The notes: generated by a model from the letters alone, not told the origin. A stretch of DNA of 31,515 bases from JAWWBL01 sp033720975 (GCA_033720975.1 JAWWBL010000009.1:1-31515); one strand, 5' to 3'; numbered from the stretch's first letter, positions 8,291 through 15,914 are shown. A program made the numbers and translations.

Positions 8291-8500
8291 ATGAACCAGG
8301 TCAAACTACAAGTCCCCGAAGTCCATTGCGGACACTGCAAAACCAGCCTGGAGGGCGCCGTTGGTGCTCTGGACGGTGTGGTGAAGGTCGATGTGTCCGT
8401 GCCCGATGCAACTCTGGACGTCTCATACGACGAAGGGGCCGTTGAGTTGGAAGCGATCAAAGACGCCATCGAGGAGCAGGGCTACGCCGTCTTCGGCTGA
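8291..8500 (+). CDS. copZ: Heavy-metal-associated domain protein, CopZ-like copper chaperone
   Basis: 69 aa, one complete HMA fold. The metal site is HCGHC (Cys13 and Cys16 in the C-x-x-C arrangement) in the first loop, and the chain ends at a canonical domain end (AIEEQGYAVFG). Such chaperones bind Cu(I) in the cytoplasm and hand it to CopA. The stop codon at 8498-8500 is followed, in the +1 frame and about 30 nt later, by the HMA domain of the copper ATPase. The pair may therefore be two genes, or one two-HMA CopA interrupted by a +1 frameshift. The ATG has no strong ribosome-binding site; a TAGAAT box lies close upstream. Confidence 0.85.
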   Translation: MNQVKLQVPEVHCGHCKTSLEGAVGALDGVVKVDVSVPDATLDVSYDEGAVELEAIKDAIEEQGYAVFG

Positions 8501-10688
8501 AACTCGGACGTCACCCTCAGGCGCGACCGACACGATCCTCTTCGACGTCGACGGGATGACTTGTGCCACTTGTGCCTTGCGCATCGAGCGCGTCCTCGGC
8601 AAGCAAGAGGGTGTGGAAGCCGCAGCGGTGAACCTCACCGGCGCATCCGCGGCGGTCCGGGTTCATGAAGGCGCCGATGAGGCTGCCCTGGTCGCCGCAG
8701 TCGAGAAAATCGGATACGGACTGACCCCACGACACGCTGACGAGGCCAAACGCGACGTAGTCGAGATGTACACAGAGGAGGAGCTGGCCCAGAGGAAACG
8801 GCTCTGGTGGGCGATCGCTTTCACGGCCCCGGCCATGATCCTTCACCTATTCGGGCCTCATGCCCTTTGGAACTCACTCCTTCAGGGAGTCCTTGTCACA
8901 CCAGTCGTGTTCTGGGTGGGTGCTCAGTTCCACAGGCGGGCGTTCAGCCTCGCTCGAACCGGCAGCGCCAACATGGACACTCTGATCTCGCTCGGTTCGC
9001 TTGCCGCATACTTCTATTCGCTCGCGGTGGTCTTCACCCATGGCAGCGTCTTCTTCGAGACCTCCGGCATGATCATCACGCTCATCACTCTCGGGAAGGT
9101 CTTCGAGGCAAAGGCCAAGGGCAAGGCCTCGAGCGCCGTCCATCGCCTGCTCGAATTGGGAGCGACGGACGCCCGAATCGTCGTCGACGGAGTCGAGCGC
9201 ACGGTCCCGGTCGATGACCTGATACCGGGCGACATCATGCTGGTTCTCCCCGGGGAACGGATCCCCACGGATGGGCTGGTGCTGGACGGCATGAGCACGG
9301 TCGATGAGTCGATGCTGACCGGTGAGCCTCTCCCCGTGGCCAAACAACCCGATTCCGCAGTCGTGGGTGCGACCGTCAATCAGGGTGGCCGGCTGCTCGT
9401 CAAGGCTACGGCGGTGGGCTCGGACACCGTACTTTCCGGGATCGTGCGGATGGTCGAGGAGGCACAGGGCTCGAAGGCCCCGATCCAGAAACTGGCCGAC
9501 GCCTACTCCGCACGATTCGTAGCAGCGGTCCTTGTCATCGCCTTGGGGGTTTTTGCGTTCTGGGCGACAAACGGCGCGGGGATAGGCGAGGCCGTGAGGA
9601 TCGCCGTTGCAGTCTTGATCATTGCCTGTCCGTGCGCACTCGGCCTGGCCACACCAACCGCTGTGATGGTGGGAAGCGGCAAGGGTGCCGAGCTCGGAAT
9701 TCTCTTCAAGCAGGCCGAAGTGTTCGAGAGAGCCCGAACTATCGACACGCTTCTCTTCGACAAAACCGGCACCCTCACCGCCGGGGTGATGACACCCAAC
9801 GTCGTTGAGACCTCCGAGGACATGGCCGATTTCCTCAGGCTGGTCGGGTCGATCGAAGTGGCGTCGGGTCATCCCATCGGTATTGCCGTTGGGCTCGCCG
9901 CCGACGAGGCCGAGGTGGCTCTTGACACGGTGACACTGGCCGACGTCGAGGCGCGACCTGGCCACGGAGTGGTCGGAGAAGTGGACGGGCACCGGTTAGC
10001 CGCAGGCACCCCGACACTGATGAGTGATCTGCGCTTCGCCGGGATCGAAGACTGGTCCGAGGCCATGGCGACCCATCGGAGGGCGGGGCACACGACGTTC
10101 CTCGCCGGCTGGGATGGTCAGGTGCGGGGAGTGATCGCCGTCTCTGACTCCGTCCGACCAGAGGCTGCCTCGGCAGTGGCGAGGCTCGAACAACTCCGTA
10201 TACGCACCGAGATGATCACGGGTGACGGGCGGGAGCCTGCAGAACGGGTCGCCGAAGTCGTCGGGATCAGTGAGGTAACTGCCGAAGTGACACCCGAAGA
10301 CAAGGCAAAGCACACCGCCGAGCTTCAGGGGAAGGGCGAAGTCGTGGCTTTCTACGGTGACGGAGTCAACGATGCCCCCGCGCTCACTCAGGCTGATCTG
10401 GGCCTCGCTGCGGGCGGCGGGACCGGGGTTGCCATCGAGGCGGGGGACATCGTTCTTCTGAACGACGACCCGCGACTCGCCCCAACCGCTATCGAGTTGG
10501 CGCTCAAGACCTTCTCGACCATCAGGGGGAATCTCGTATGGGCCTTCCTTTACAACACTGCCGCTATCCCCTTGGCCGCCATGGGACTGCTCAACCCGAC
10601 GATCGCGGCCGCAGCTATGGCCTTCTCTTCGGTATCGGTCGTCCTCAACGCCTTGCGCCTTCGCCGGTTCAAGCCGTACTGGGTCTGA
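8391..10688 (+). CDS. copA: Copper-translocating P-type ATPase CopA (start uncertain, overlaps copZ)
   Basis: Cu(I)-exporting P1B-1 ATPase of the cytoplasmic membrane. Numbering from ATG 8391: HMA domain about 47-112 with GMTCATC (Cys58, Cys61); actuator TGE in MLTGEPLPVAKQ; transmembrane CPC at 413-415; phosphorylation motif DKTGTLT with Asp457; GHP in SGHPIG; hinge GDGVNDAPAL; and MAFSSVSVV (the Cu-type MxxSS) in the last membrane helix. The first ~36 residues from ATG 8391 are simply copZ read in another frame and look non-biological. Between the copZ stop and the HMA domain there is no in-frame ATG, GTG or TTG; the first ATG (8556) is inside the metal-binding motif. Possible starts are ATG 8391, ATG 8406 or TTG 8442, or translation enters by a +1 frameshift from copZ. 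Confidence 0.9.
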   Translation: MCPCPMQLWTSHTTKGPLSWKRSKTPSRSRATPSSAETRTSPSGATDTILFDVDGMTCATCALRIERVLGKQEGVEAAAVNLTGASAAVRVHEGADEAALVAAVEKIGYGLTPRHADEAKRDVVEMYTEEELAQRKRLWWAIAFTAPAMILHLFGPHALWNSLLQGVLVTPVVFWVGAQFHRRAFSLARTGSANMDTLISLGSLAAYFYSLAVVFTHGSVFFETSGMIITLITLGKVFEAKAKGKASSAVHRLLELGATDARIVVDGVERTVPVDDLIPGDIMLVLPGERIPTDGLVLDGMSTVDESMLTGEPLPVAKQPDSAVVGATVNQGGRLLVKATAVGSDTVLSGIVRMVEEAQGSKAPIQKLADAYSARFVAAVLVIALGVFAFWATNGAGIGEAVRIAVAVLIIACPCALGLATPTAVMVGSGKGAELGILFKQAEVFERARTIDTLLFDKTGTLTAGVMTPNVVETSEDMADFLRLVGSIEVASGHPIGIAVGLAADEAEVALDTVTLADVEARPGHGVVGEVDGHRLAAGTPTLMSDLRFAGIEDWSEAMATHRRAGHTTFLAGWDGQVRGVIAVSDSVRPEAASAVARLEQLRIRTEMITGDGREPAERVAEVVGISEVTAEVTPEDKAKHTAELQGKGEVVAFYGDGVNDAPALTQADLGLAAGGGTGVAIEAGDIVLLNDDPRLAPTAIELALKTFSTIRGNLVWAFLYNTAAIPLAAMGLLNPTIAAAAMAFSSVSVVLNALRLRRFKPYWV

Positions 10689-10709
10689 GCGGTACCAGTA
10701 GAACGGGTG

Positions 10710-10715
10710 TAGGTT
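10710..10715 (+). promoter_or_regulatory. -10 element for leaderless PAC2 gene
   Basis: TAGGTT ends exactly 6 nt before ATG 10722. The context TGTAGGTTTT-N4-ATG also precedes the histidine phosphatase gene at 23926. No Shine-Dalgarno site is present. Confidence 0.55.
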
Positions 10716-10721
10716 TTGCCC

Positions 10722-11552
10722 ATGGCCTCACTGCAATGGCTCGATCGGCCGCTGTTGACCGACCCGGTGGCGATCCTCGCTTTCGAAGGGTGGGGTGACG
10801 CCGGAGAATCCGCCAGCCGAGCGGCAGAGACGTTCCTCCAGATGTTCGAGAGCGACTTGGTGGCCACCATCGACCCCGACGATCATTTCGACTTCCAGGT
10901 GCGCCGACCGGTGGTCTCTCTTGACGAGTCCGGGATTCGCTCAATCGGTTGGCCCCGCAACGAGCTGCACGTGATCAACGCATCCGGCCAGGACATCGTC
11001 CTGGTCCTCGGTGAGGAGCCGCACTACCGATGGAAGGTGTTCACGGGCGAGTTGGTCAACGCACTGCAGGCCCTGGGGGTACATCGCGCGGTGACCATGG
11101 GGGCCTTCATCGGCCAGGTCGCCCACACGCTGCCGGTCCCGTTGGTCGGCTCGGCGACCCGTCCGGACACGCTGACCCTGCACGGCTTGCTCCCCTCGGG
11201 TTACGAGGGCCCAACCGGGATCGTCGGAGTCTTGAACAGCGCTCTCGGCAATGTGGGAATCGACGTCATCTCCGTGTGGGCCGCGGTGCCCCACTATCTG
11301 TCCAACCAGGATTATCCGCCGGCTACCGAGGCTCTAGCCATCAAGGCTGCCGAGTTGATCGGGATCCCCCTCGACGTGGGAGAACTGACGCTGCAATCAC
11401 GTCACTTCTTGAGCACCGTCGACGAGGCGATCGAGGGTGACAGCGACTTGCGGCGTTACGTCGAGCGGCTCGAAGCGGAAACGGACACCGACTCTGACCA
11501 GGCCCTGCACCTGGTCCAAGAGATCGAGGAATTCTTACGCGACCACGACTGA
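10722..11552 (+). CDS. PAC2 family protein (proteasome-assembly-chaperone-like)
   Basis: 276 aa cytoplasmic protein with the PAC2 fold pattern: an N-terminal AILAFEGWGDAGESAS block, the central ALGVHRAVTMGAFIGQVAHT segment, LPSGYEGPTGIVGVLN, and an acidic helical C-terminus. Actinobacterial members resemble eukaryotic proteasome assembly chaperone 2 and archaeal relatives; their biochemical role is not settled. No proteasome genes are in this window. The ATG at 10722 is chosen over an in-frame TTG six bases upstream because a TAGGTT box sits 6 nt before the ATG, which fits a leaderless transcript. A 10-bp hairpin follows the stop, shared with the convergent bS22 gene. Confidence 0.85.
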   Translation: MASLQWLDRPLLTDPVAILAFEGWGDAGESASRAAETFLQMFESDLVATIDPDDHFDFQVRRPVVSLDESGIRSIGWPRNELHVINASGQDIVLVLGEEPHYRWKVFTGELVNALQALGVHRAVTMGAFIGQVAHTLPVPLVGSATRPDTLTLHGLLPSGYEGPTGIVGVLNSALGNVGIDVISVWAAVPHYLSNQDYPPATEALAIKAAELIGIPLDVGELTLQSRHFLSTVDEAIEGDSDLRRYVERLEAETDTDSDQALHLVQEIEEFLRDHD

Positions 11553-11563
11553 GGAACGCGAGT

Positions 11564-11589
11564 GGACCGGGCCTGACCCGGCCCGGTCC
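11564..11589. terminator. Bidirectional hairpin between PAC2 and bS22 genes
   Basis: A perfect 10-bp stem (GGACCGGGCC / GGCCCGGTCC) with a 6-nt TGACCC loop lies between two convergent genes, 12 nt after one stop and 15 nt after the other. There is no T-run on either side. Confidence 0.6.
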
Positions 11590-11603
11590 TAGCTAATTCG
11601 ACG

Positions 11604-11696
11604 TCACTTCTTGCGCTTGTGCCGGTTGGCCTTGATCCTCTTCCGGTACTTGTGCTTTGACATCTTTTTTCTGCGCTTCTTTACGAGCGAGCCCAT
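11604..11696 (-). CDS. Small ribosomal subunit protein bS22 (AURKAIP1/COX24-domain protein), 30 aa
   Basis: 30 aa, of which 17 are Lys or Arg. The sequence starts MGSLVKKRRKKMSKHKYRKR and ends NRHKRKK. It closely follows the pattern of the mycobacterial 30S protein bS22 (MGSVIKKRRKRMSKKKHRK...), a tiny actinobacterial ribosomal protein found near the decoding centre. It is too short for routine gene calling. A GAGAGG ribosome-binding site lies 7 nt before the ATG, and a good sigma-70-type promoter (TTGACC, 17-nt spacer, CACTAT) lies just upstream. It stands alone, convergent with the PAC2 gene and divergent from the S9 peptidase. Identification is by similarity of motif and size, and I consider it strong. 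Confidence 0.85.
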   Translation of the reverse strand: MGSLVKKRRKKMSKHKYRKRIKANRHKRKK

Positions 11697-11730
11697 GCAA
11701 AAACCTCTCAAAAAGGGGGAGACAGCCCTA

Positions 11731-11759
11731 ATAGTGCCCTGAACAGGCTTTTAGGTCAA
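11731..11759 (-). promoter_or_regulatory. Sigma-70-type promoter for bS22
   Basis: On the minus strand TTGACC (11754-11759) and CACTAT (11731-11736) are separated by exactly 17 nt. The predicted transcript start is about 28 nt before the bS22 ATG, leaving room for its GAGAGG ribosome-binding site. Confidence 0.5.
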
Positions 11760-11854
11760 ACCGACGGACGTCATGTCAGAGGCAGGCTGGCACCAGACCA
11801 CCGCCCCGTGGTCGGTTAGCTTCCCTTCGAAACATCACAAGCGAGGACAAGAGA

Positions 11855-13600
11855 ATGGAAGTGGATTGGCGTGACAGATTCCGGGCTCCTGCGGTGACTT
11901 TCGCCCAGGTCGCCCGTGATGAGGCCTCACGCGGCGTCGTCATCACCGACATCGCCGACAAGTTCCAGGCTTACGCTTGGGACCGTTCCCGCGGGTCGAT
12001 ACGCCAGGTCACCGATGCCAAGGGAGCAATCATCGCCTCGGCGATCTCACGTGACGGGAACTGGATCTACGCCATGGTCGAGAACGAAGCGGGAACGGAG
12101 ATAGGTCACCTCCATCGGTTCTCCTTCGACGGCTCCTATTCCGAGGACGTGACTCCGGGTCTCCCCTATTACACCTCTTTCGGCTTTGCTCCCACTCTTA
12201 GCGGCCTCGTGGCCGTCGCCGGGATCGAAGGGAAGCAGGCGCTGTTGGTCGTGGACGCGGAGACCGTCCGGGTCATCCATGTCCCCTCTCTTGTTCAAGG
12301 ACTAGCGGTTACGAAGGACGGGACAAGAGCAGCCGTGACCATGACGACACCGGGACAGGGGATGGTCCCGATGATGCATGTGCTCGACCTCGAGTCCGAA
12401 GAGGTGCTCTACGAGTTGCCGAACATGCGAGGCGGCGCGATTCTCGATGAACAGGTCGCCGTGTCCTACGTCGACGGTGAGTGGGCAGCCCCGGCCATCT
12501 GGAGTGACGGTTCGGTCACTCCTTTGAAAGTACGCCTAGATGGGTCGGTCACTCCGGTCGATTGGTCCGAAGATGGGTCAACGATCCTCCTCAGCCAAAG
12601 TTTCCGGTCCAGCTCTCAGCTCCACCTGTACCACGTCGAAACGGGAGAGGTGACTCAGCTGATTTCGCCTCCCGGGGCTACCTACCCCATGTCTTACCCC
12701 AGCCTCGTCGACGCCCAGCGCGCCCTTTCGATATGGAGTGACGCCAACAATCCGTGGCGAGTGTTCGAGCTGGGCCCTGAGGGGTACGAGGTTTCACTGC
12801 AACTCGAGGAGCAGAAGACCTTTCCCGGTCCGCTCTGGGAGGAGTTCACTTTCTCCTCCACAGGTGGCATCGAGATCCAGGGCTGGCTTCTCCGACCGGA
12901 GAGAGAAGGCCCGTGGCCAACCATTCTCTATACCCACGGCGGACCGACGAGCGTCTCCGGACCGAGCTTCGCCCCAATTTCGAGCGCCTGGTACGACTCC
13001 GGCTTTGCAGTGGCCGCCATCAATTACAGGGGGTCGACGACGTTCGGCGAGTCGTTCAGGGAAGCACTCACCGGCAACCTGGGCGGCCCCGACGTAGAAG
13101 ATGTGGTGGCTGCGAGAAACTGGCTGGTCGACCAAGGCATCGCCGAGCCGGACTCGATCGTGAAGAACGGCTACTCGTACGGCGGCTACCTCACACTTCA
13201 AGGGCTGGGAACCCACCCCGATCTCTGGGCAGCGGGGGTGGCAGGTGCTCCGATTGCCGACTGGAAAATGGCCTACGAGGACTCCAACGATGTTCTGAAG
13301 GGGTACTTCGTCAGTATGTGGGGGGGCACACCAGACGAGCTCGGCGAGGCAATGGTGAAGGGATCGCCGCTTACCTATGCGGCGAATTACGAGGCTCCTT
13401 TGCTCATCTCCCAGCCTGAGGGTGACTCCCGGACCCCCTTGCGCCCTGTGCGGACTTTCGTGGAAACGCTGAAGGAGAACGGCAAGGAAGTCGATCTCCG
13501 AATCATGTCAGCGGGTCACGCAGGGGCTGGGATAAGCCAGACCATCGAGATGATGGAGTCCTGGATCGACTTCGCAAAGCGCGCCGTGGGACTGGCCTAG
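11855..13600 (+). CDS. S9 family serine peptidase (acylaminoacyl-peptidase/prolyl-oligopeptidase-like)
   Basis: 581 aa. The N-terminal ~310 residues have the repeated short strands of a beta-propeller (for example ISRDGNWIYAMVEN and LAVTKDGTRAAV). The C-terminal ~250 are an alpha/beta hydrolase domain that begins near GGIEIQGWLLRP. The catalytic triad is visible: Ser441 in NGYSYGGYL, Asp524 in EGDSRTP and His555 in SAGHAG; an HGGPT oxyanion segment precedes it. Such enzymes cut short peptides or release acylated or proline-adjacent residues. No signal peptide, so probably cytoplasmic. GAGGA lies 8 nt before the ATG, which fixes the start. A small hypothetical gene follows closely. Confidence 0.92.
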   Translation: MEVDWRDRFRAPAVTFAQVARDEASRGVVITDIADKFQAYAWDRSRGSIRQVTDAKGAIIASAISRDGNWIYAMVENEAGTEIGHLHRFSFDGSYSEDVTPGLPYYTSFGFAPTLSGLVAVAGIEGKQALLVVDAETVRVIHVPSLVQGLAVTKDGTRAAVTMTTPGQGMVPMMHVLDLESEEVLYELPNMRGGAILDEQVAVSYVDGEWAAPAIWSDGSVTPLKVRLDGSVTPVDWSEDGSTILLSQSFRSSSQLHLYHVETGEVTQLISPPGATYPMSYPSLVDAQRALSIWSDANNPWRVFELGPEGYEVSLQLEEQKTFPGPLWEEFTFSSTGGIEIQGWLLRPEREGPWPTILYTHGGPTSVSGPSFAPISSAWYDSGFAVAAINYRGSTTFGESFREALTGNLGGPDVEDVVAARNWLVDQGIAEPDSIVKNGYSYGGYLTLQGLGTHPDLWAAGVAGAPIADWKMAYEDSNDVLKGYFVSMWGGTPDELGEAMVKGSPLTYAANYEAPLLISQPEGDSRTPLRPVRTFVETLKENGKEVDLRIMSAGHAGAGISQTIEMMESWIDFAKRAVGLA

Positions 13601-13637
13601 GGGAGTCTTGGGCGGTGTCTGCTACACGTCATCGTGT

Positions 13638-13877
13638 ATGGCCGGTCAGTCACAGCGTGATAACTTCGACTTCATGAAATGGGAAGTCGGCAAGGCGTAC
13701 GTGATCGAGGGCGAGGCGCCCGACGGCGAGATGGTCTATCTCGGCGAAGGCATGACGTACATCGGTGAGCTGAGCCTGGAGTGGACGTCTCACACGGTCC
13801 ATGTGTTCAAAACCCATGGAGGGTCATTGATCGGTCTGAGGGATGTTGACATCGGGAGCTGGCGCCCCGCCGGGTGA
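13638..13877 (+). CDS. Small hypothetical protein (79 aa)
   Basis: 79 aa from ATG 13638; an in-frame TTG at 13608 would add ten residues. The product is acidic and mostly beta-like (AYVIEGEAPDGEMVYLGEGMTYIGELSLEW) with no membrane segment. I do not recognise a family. It begins within 40 nt of the S9 peptidase stop and probably shares its transcript, and it converges on thrB with only 7 nt between stops. There is no good ribosome-binding site at either start. Its codon use resembles its neighbours and there is no competing reading frame of better quality, so it is probably real. Confidence 0.55.
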   Translation: MAGQSQRDNFDFMKWEVGKAYVIEGEAPDGEMVYLGEGMTYIGELSLEWTSHTVHVFKTHGGSLIGLRDVDIGSWRPAG

Positions 13878-13884
13878 CCACGGC

Positions 13885-14730
13885 TCAGAGGAGCCCCGTT
13901 GTATCGACGGCCGAGTTCAGCACCGTGACGCCGGCATCTCTCAAAGCGCGGGAAACCCGCCCCGCCGTTTCAGCGGTCGTCAACGCAACAACTGAAGGGC
14001 CCGCACCCGATCGAGCCGCGTGCAACGCGCCCGCGCGCAGAGCAAGATCGACCATCTGACCCACCTCGGGACTCAGGTCCGCCCTCGGAGCCTCATGTAT
14101 CTCATCGCCGTGCGCCGCAGCCAATAACTCCGGGTCGCCGGTGATCAAACCTGCGGTGAGGGCGGACACGCGTCCCAGGCTTCGAATGACCATCTGGTGC
14201 TCGTGAGACTCAGCTATCACGGCTCGTGCCTTCGAAGTCGGAAGCTTGGTGTCTGGAATTCCCACGACCGGCCGGATCGACGGGTGGAGAGGCAGTCGGA
14301 TCGGCATACCTTCTGCAGGAATCAACACGAGACCCCCGTAGACCGATGCGGCCGTTTGATCGGCGTGCCCCTCGAGATTGGTCGCAATCCGGAAGACACG
14401 GTCCGGGGAAGCCTCATCACCGACGGCTCGAAGGGCCGCGGCCGCGCCCGCCACGAACGCTGCCGCCGACGAACCAAGACCCTTTGACAGGGGGACATGG
14501 TTGTGGACCGTGAGCTTCAGAGGTCTGTCACCGACAGCGTCCCTCGCCGCAGCAAGTATGCCGTCACCCTCACCCGAAGTCGGTTTGTGATCTGTTGTGT
14601 GCTCGATCGACCACTCCTCCGCTACTTCTGCGGTGACCTGGCAGCGGACGCTCAGAGCCAGCGCGATGCAATCGAAAGCCGGTCCGAGGTTGGCGGTGCT
14701 TGCCGGAGCGGAGGCCTTGGCGACGGTCAC
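13885..14730 (-). CDS. thrB: Homoserine kinase
   Basis: 281 aa GHMP-family kinase that phosphorylates homoserine with ATP in threonine synthesis (cytoplasm). The N-terminal APASTANLGPAFD block, the ATP-binding PLSKGLGSSAA (80-90), the HEAPR segment in the position of the ThrB HepyR motif, and the C-terminal SGAGPSVVAL glycine-rich motif are all present, and the length is typical. The start is GTG. A TAGGCT hexamer ends exactly 6 nt before it, so the mRNA is probably leaderless. No other threonine gene is adjacent. It diverges from a 71-aa membrane protein across a 22-bp gap in which the two -10 boxes overlap. Confidence 0.9.
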   Translation of the reverse strand: MTVAKASAPASTANLGPAFDCIALALSVRCQVTAEVAEEWSIEHTTDHKPTSGEGDGILAAARDAVGDRPLKLTVHNHVPLSKGLGSSAAAFVAGAAAALRAVGDEASPDRVFRIATNLEGHADQTAASVYGGLVLIPAEGMPIRLPLHPSIRPVVGIPDTKLPTSKARAVIAESHEHQMVIRSLGRVSALTAGLITGDPELLAAAHGDEIHEAPRADLSPEVGQMVDLALRAGALHAARSGAGPSVVALTTAETAGRVSRALRDAGVTVLNSAVDTTGLL

Positions 14731-14736
14731 GAATCG

Positions 14737-14746
14737 AGCCTACCGT
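14737..14746. promoter_or_regulatory. Overlapping divergent -10 elements for thrB and the 71-aa membrane protein
   Basis: The minus-strand TAGGCT (14737-14742) ends 6 nt before the thrB GTG. The plus-strand TACCGT (14741-14746) ends 6 nt before the GTG at 14753. The two hexamers share the TA dinucleotide at 14741-14742. Confidence 0.55.
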
Positions 14747-14752
14747 CGGGGT

Positions 14753-14968
14753 GTGGACCTTTTTGACGTCGAGACACTGCTACCTGAGCTCATCGTCGCC
14801 CTCGGGCTCGCGCTACTCATTGGCAACGGATTGGCCTGGCTCCGCAACCGGCGTGGAGAGACGCCCAAGGGGATAGAAGGCGCACAGTTCCGGCCAGGCC
14901 GGGTGGCTTTTCTGTCGGCGGTCGGGCTCTTGTTGACGGTTTGGGGCTTGGTCACCCTGCTCGCCTGA
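14753..14968 (+). CDS. Small two-helix membrane protein (71 aa)
   Basis: 71 aa from GTG 14753. Two hydrophobic segments are visible, about 11-28 (LIVALGLALLIGNGLAWL) and 51-71 (FLSAVGLLLTVWGLVTLLA), joined by a basic loop (RNRRGETPKG). The loop charge suggests it faces the cytoplasm, with both termini outside. I do not recognise a family. The longer frame from 14597 would run antisense through thrB and is not credible. The start is chosen because TACCGT ends 6 nt before the GTG, matching a leaderless pattern repeated across this window. tRNA-Gly follows after 45 nt on the same strand. Confidence 0.65.
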   Translation: MDLFDVETLLPELIVALGLALLIGNGLAWLRNRRGETPKGIEGAQFRPGRVAFLSAVGLLLTVWGLVTLLA

Positions 14969-15013
14969 CCCGGATGTCATTGGGCTACGTCCATCACTAG
15001 CCTGACGGTCTTC

Positions 15014-15084
15014 GCGGGTGTAGTTCAATGGCAGAACGTGAGCTTCCCAAGCTCAAGACGCGGGTTCGATTCCCGTCACCCGCT
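15014..15084 (+). tRNA. tRNA-Gly (anticodon CCC)
   Basis: A full cloverleaf can be drawn: acceptor GCGGGTG paired with CACCCGC, D-arm GTTC/GAAC, anticodon stem TGAGC/GCTCA around loop TTCCCAA (anticodon CCC, reads GGG), a 4-nt variable region, and T-arm with loop TTCGATT. The discriminator base is T, normal for bacterial tRNA-Gly. The 3' end is followed by CA, then a nearby duplicate of the tRNA 3' end. Confidence 0.93.
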
Positions 15085-15125
15085 CAGCTCATGTCACTCG
15101 CTCCACGATTCCCGTCACCCGCTCA
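15067..15125 (+). repeat. Direct repeat of the tRNA-Gly 3' end
   Basis: CGATTCCCGTCACCCGCTCA occurs at 15067-15086, inside and just past the tRNA, and again perfectly at 15106-15125. The copies are 39 bp apart. tRNA 3' ends are common integration sites, so this may be a scar of a lost element, or a local slippage duplication. No integrase gene is nearby. Confidence 0.8.
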
Positions 15126-15143
15126 ATTTCAAGCGTTCGGGGG

Positions 15144-15914
15144 TCAACCGGAGATGGTCAGAGTTCCGGTCATGCCCTCGCCCGCATCGTTGATGTGGAT
15201 CGTGCAGACAAACGAATAGGTGCCAGGCGCAGCACCGCTCAAGTCGACCAGCGTGCTCCCTCCCGGGAGTACGTCAACGGCTATCTCGAGATCCTCGAGG
15301 GTGAAGTCGTGGAGGAAGGCGTCGGAGTTGTGAACCAGTAGCTTTCCCCCCGCTGCGACCGTTGATGACTCCGGCTCGAACTCGAAATTCGTCATCTCCA
15401 GCTCTACGGCACCTGCGGCCTCGGCTTCGCTGACCGACTCCCGAGTAGCCAGGAAGCCAACAATCGATACAAGAGCCAGGATCGCGATACCGGTGAGCAC
15501 CACTCTGCTCAGTCTCTTCTCACCAGCGGTCGGGCCCGTCTTCTCTTTTTGGCCGGCCATCAGCGTCCTGATCCCGCCAACCAGCATCAGAACGAAACCC
15601 ACCAAGAGGATCAGGCCGCCGATGAACTCCAGCGGGCTGAAAACGGCGAATACTCCAAAGATCAGGAACCAGATCAGGTAGAAAACCGCGAGCCCTGCGA
15701 TCAGACCGACGGCACGCGACCACAAGGCGTCGAATCGCCATACGAGCACCGTGACAAGCACGAGCGCGGCGGCGATCACGACGAAGGGCATCGTTTCGTC
15801 GTCCAGGCCCACAGTCACGGCTATCGAGCCCAACAGCAAAACCATCGCGGTGCTCATCAAGCCAAGGCCGAGCACGAACGTGGAAAGGTGAGGGGTTCTC
15901 GGTTCCTCAGTCAA
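15144..15914 (-). CDS. Membrane-anchored cupredoxin-domain protein
   Basis: 256 aa. Five hydrophobic segments (about 12-36, 42-59, 66-92, 97-117, 136-156) are followed by a C-terminal blue-copper domain (about 168-256) that should lie outside the membrane. Its type-1 copper ligands can be assigned: His202 (AFLHDF), Cys237 and His240 (FVCTIH), and Met248 (GEGMTG). It may carry electrons or bind copper at the cell surface; the partner is unknown. The TTG at 15914 is preferred to GTG 15938 because GGGAGGAG lies 6 nt before the TTG. A 7-bp hairpin covers the presumed promoter or leader. The copper site is consistent with, but not linked to, the copZ-copA pair 5 kb away. Confidence 0.85.
   Translation of the reverse strand: MTEEPRTPHLSTFVLGLGLMSTAMVLLLGSIAVTVGLDDETMPFVVIAAALVLVTVLVWRFDALWSRAVGLIAGLAVFYLIWFLIFGVFAVFSPLEFIGGLILLVGFVLMLVGGIRTLMAGQKEKTGPTAGEKRLSRVVLTGIAILALVSIVGFLATRESVSEAEAAGAVELEMTNFEFEPESSTVAAGGKLLVHNSDAFLHDFTLEDLEIAVDVLPGGSTLVDLSGAAPGTYSFVCTIHINDAGEGMTGTLTISG

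Noticed and set aside
8291..8500. E. coli-type -1 programmed frameshift between copZ and copA
   Set aside because: The copA frame is +1, not -1, relative to copZ, and no CCCAAAG-like slippery heptamer is present; only a +1 event or another explanation is possible.
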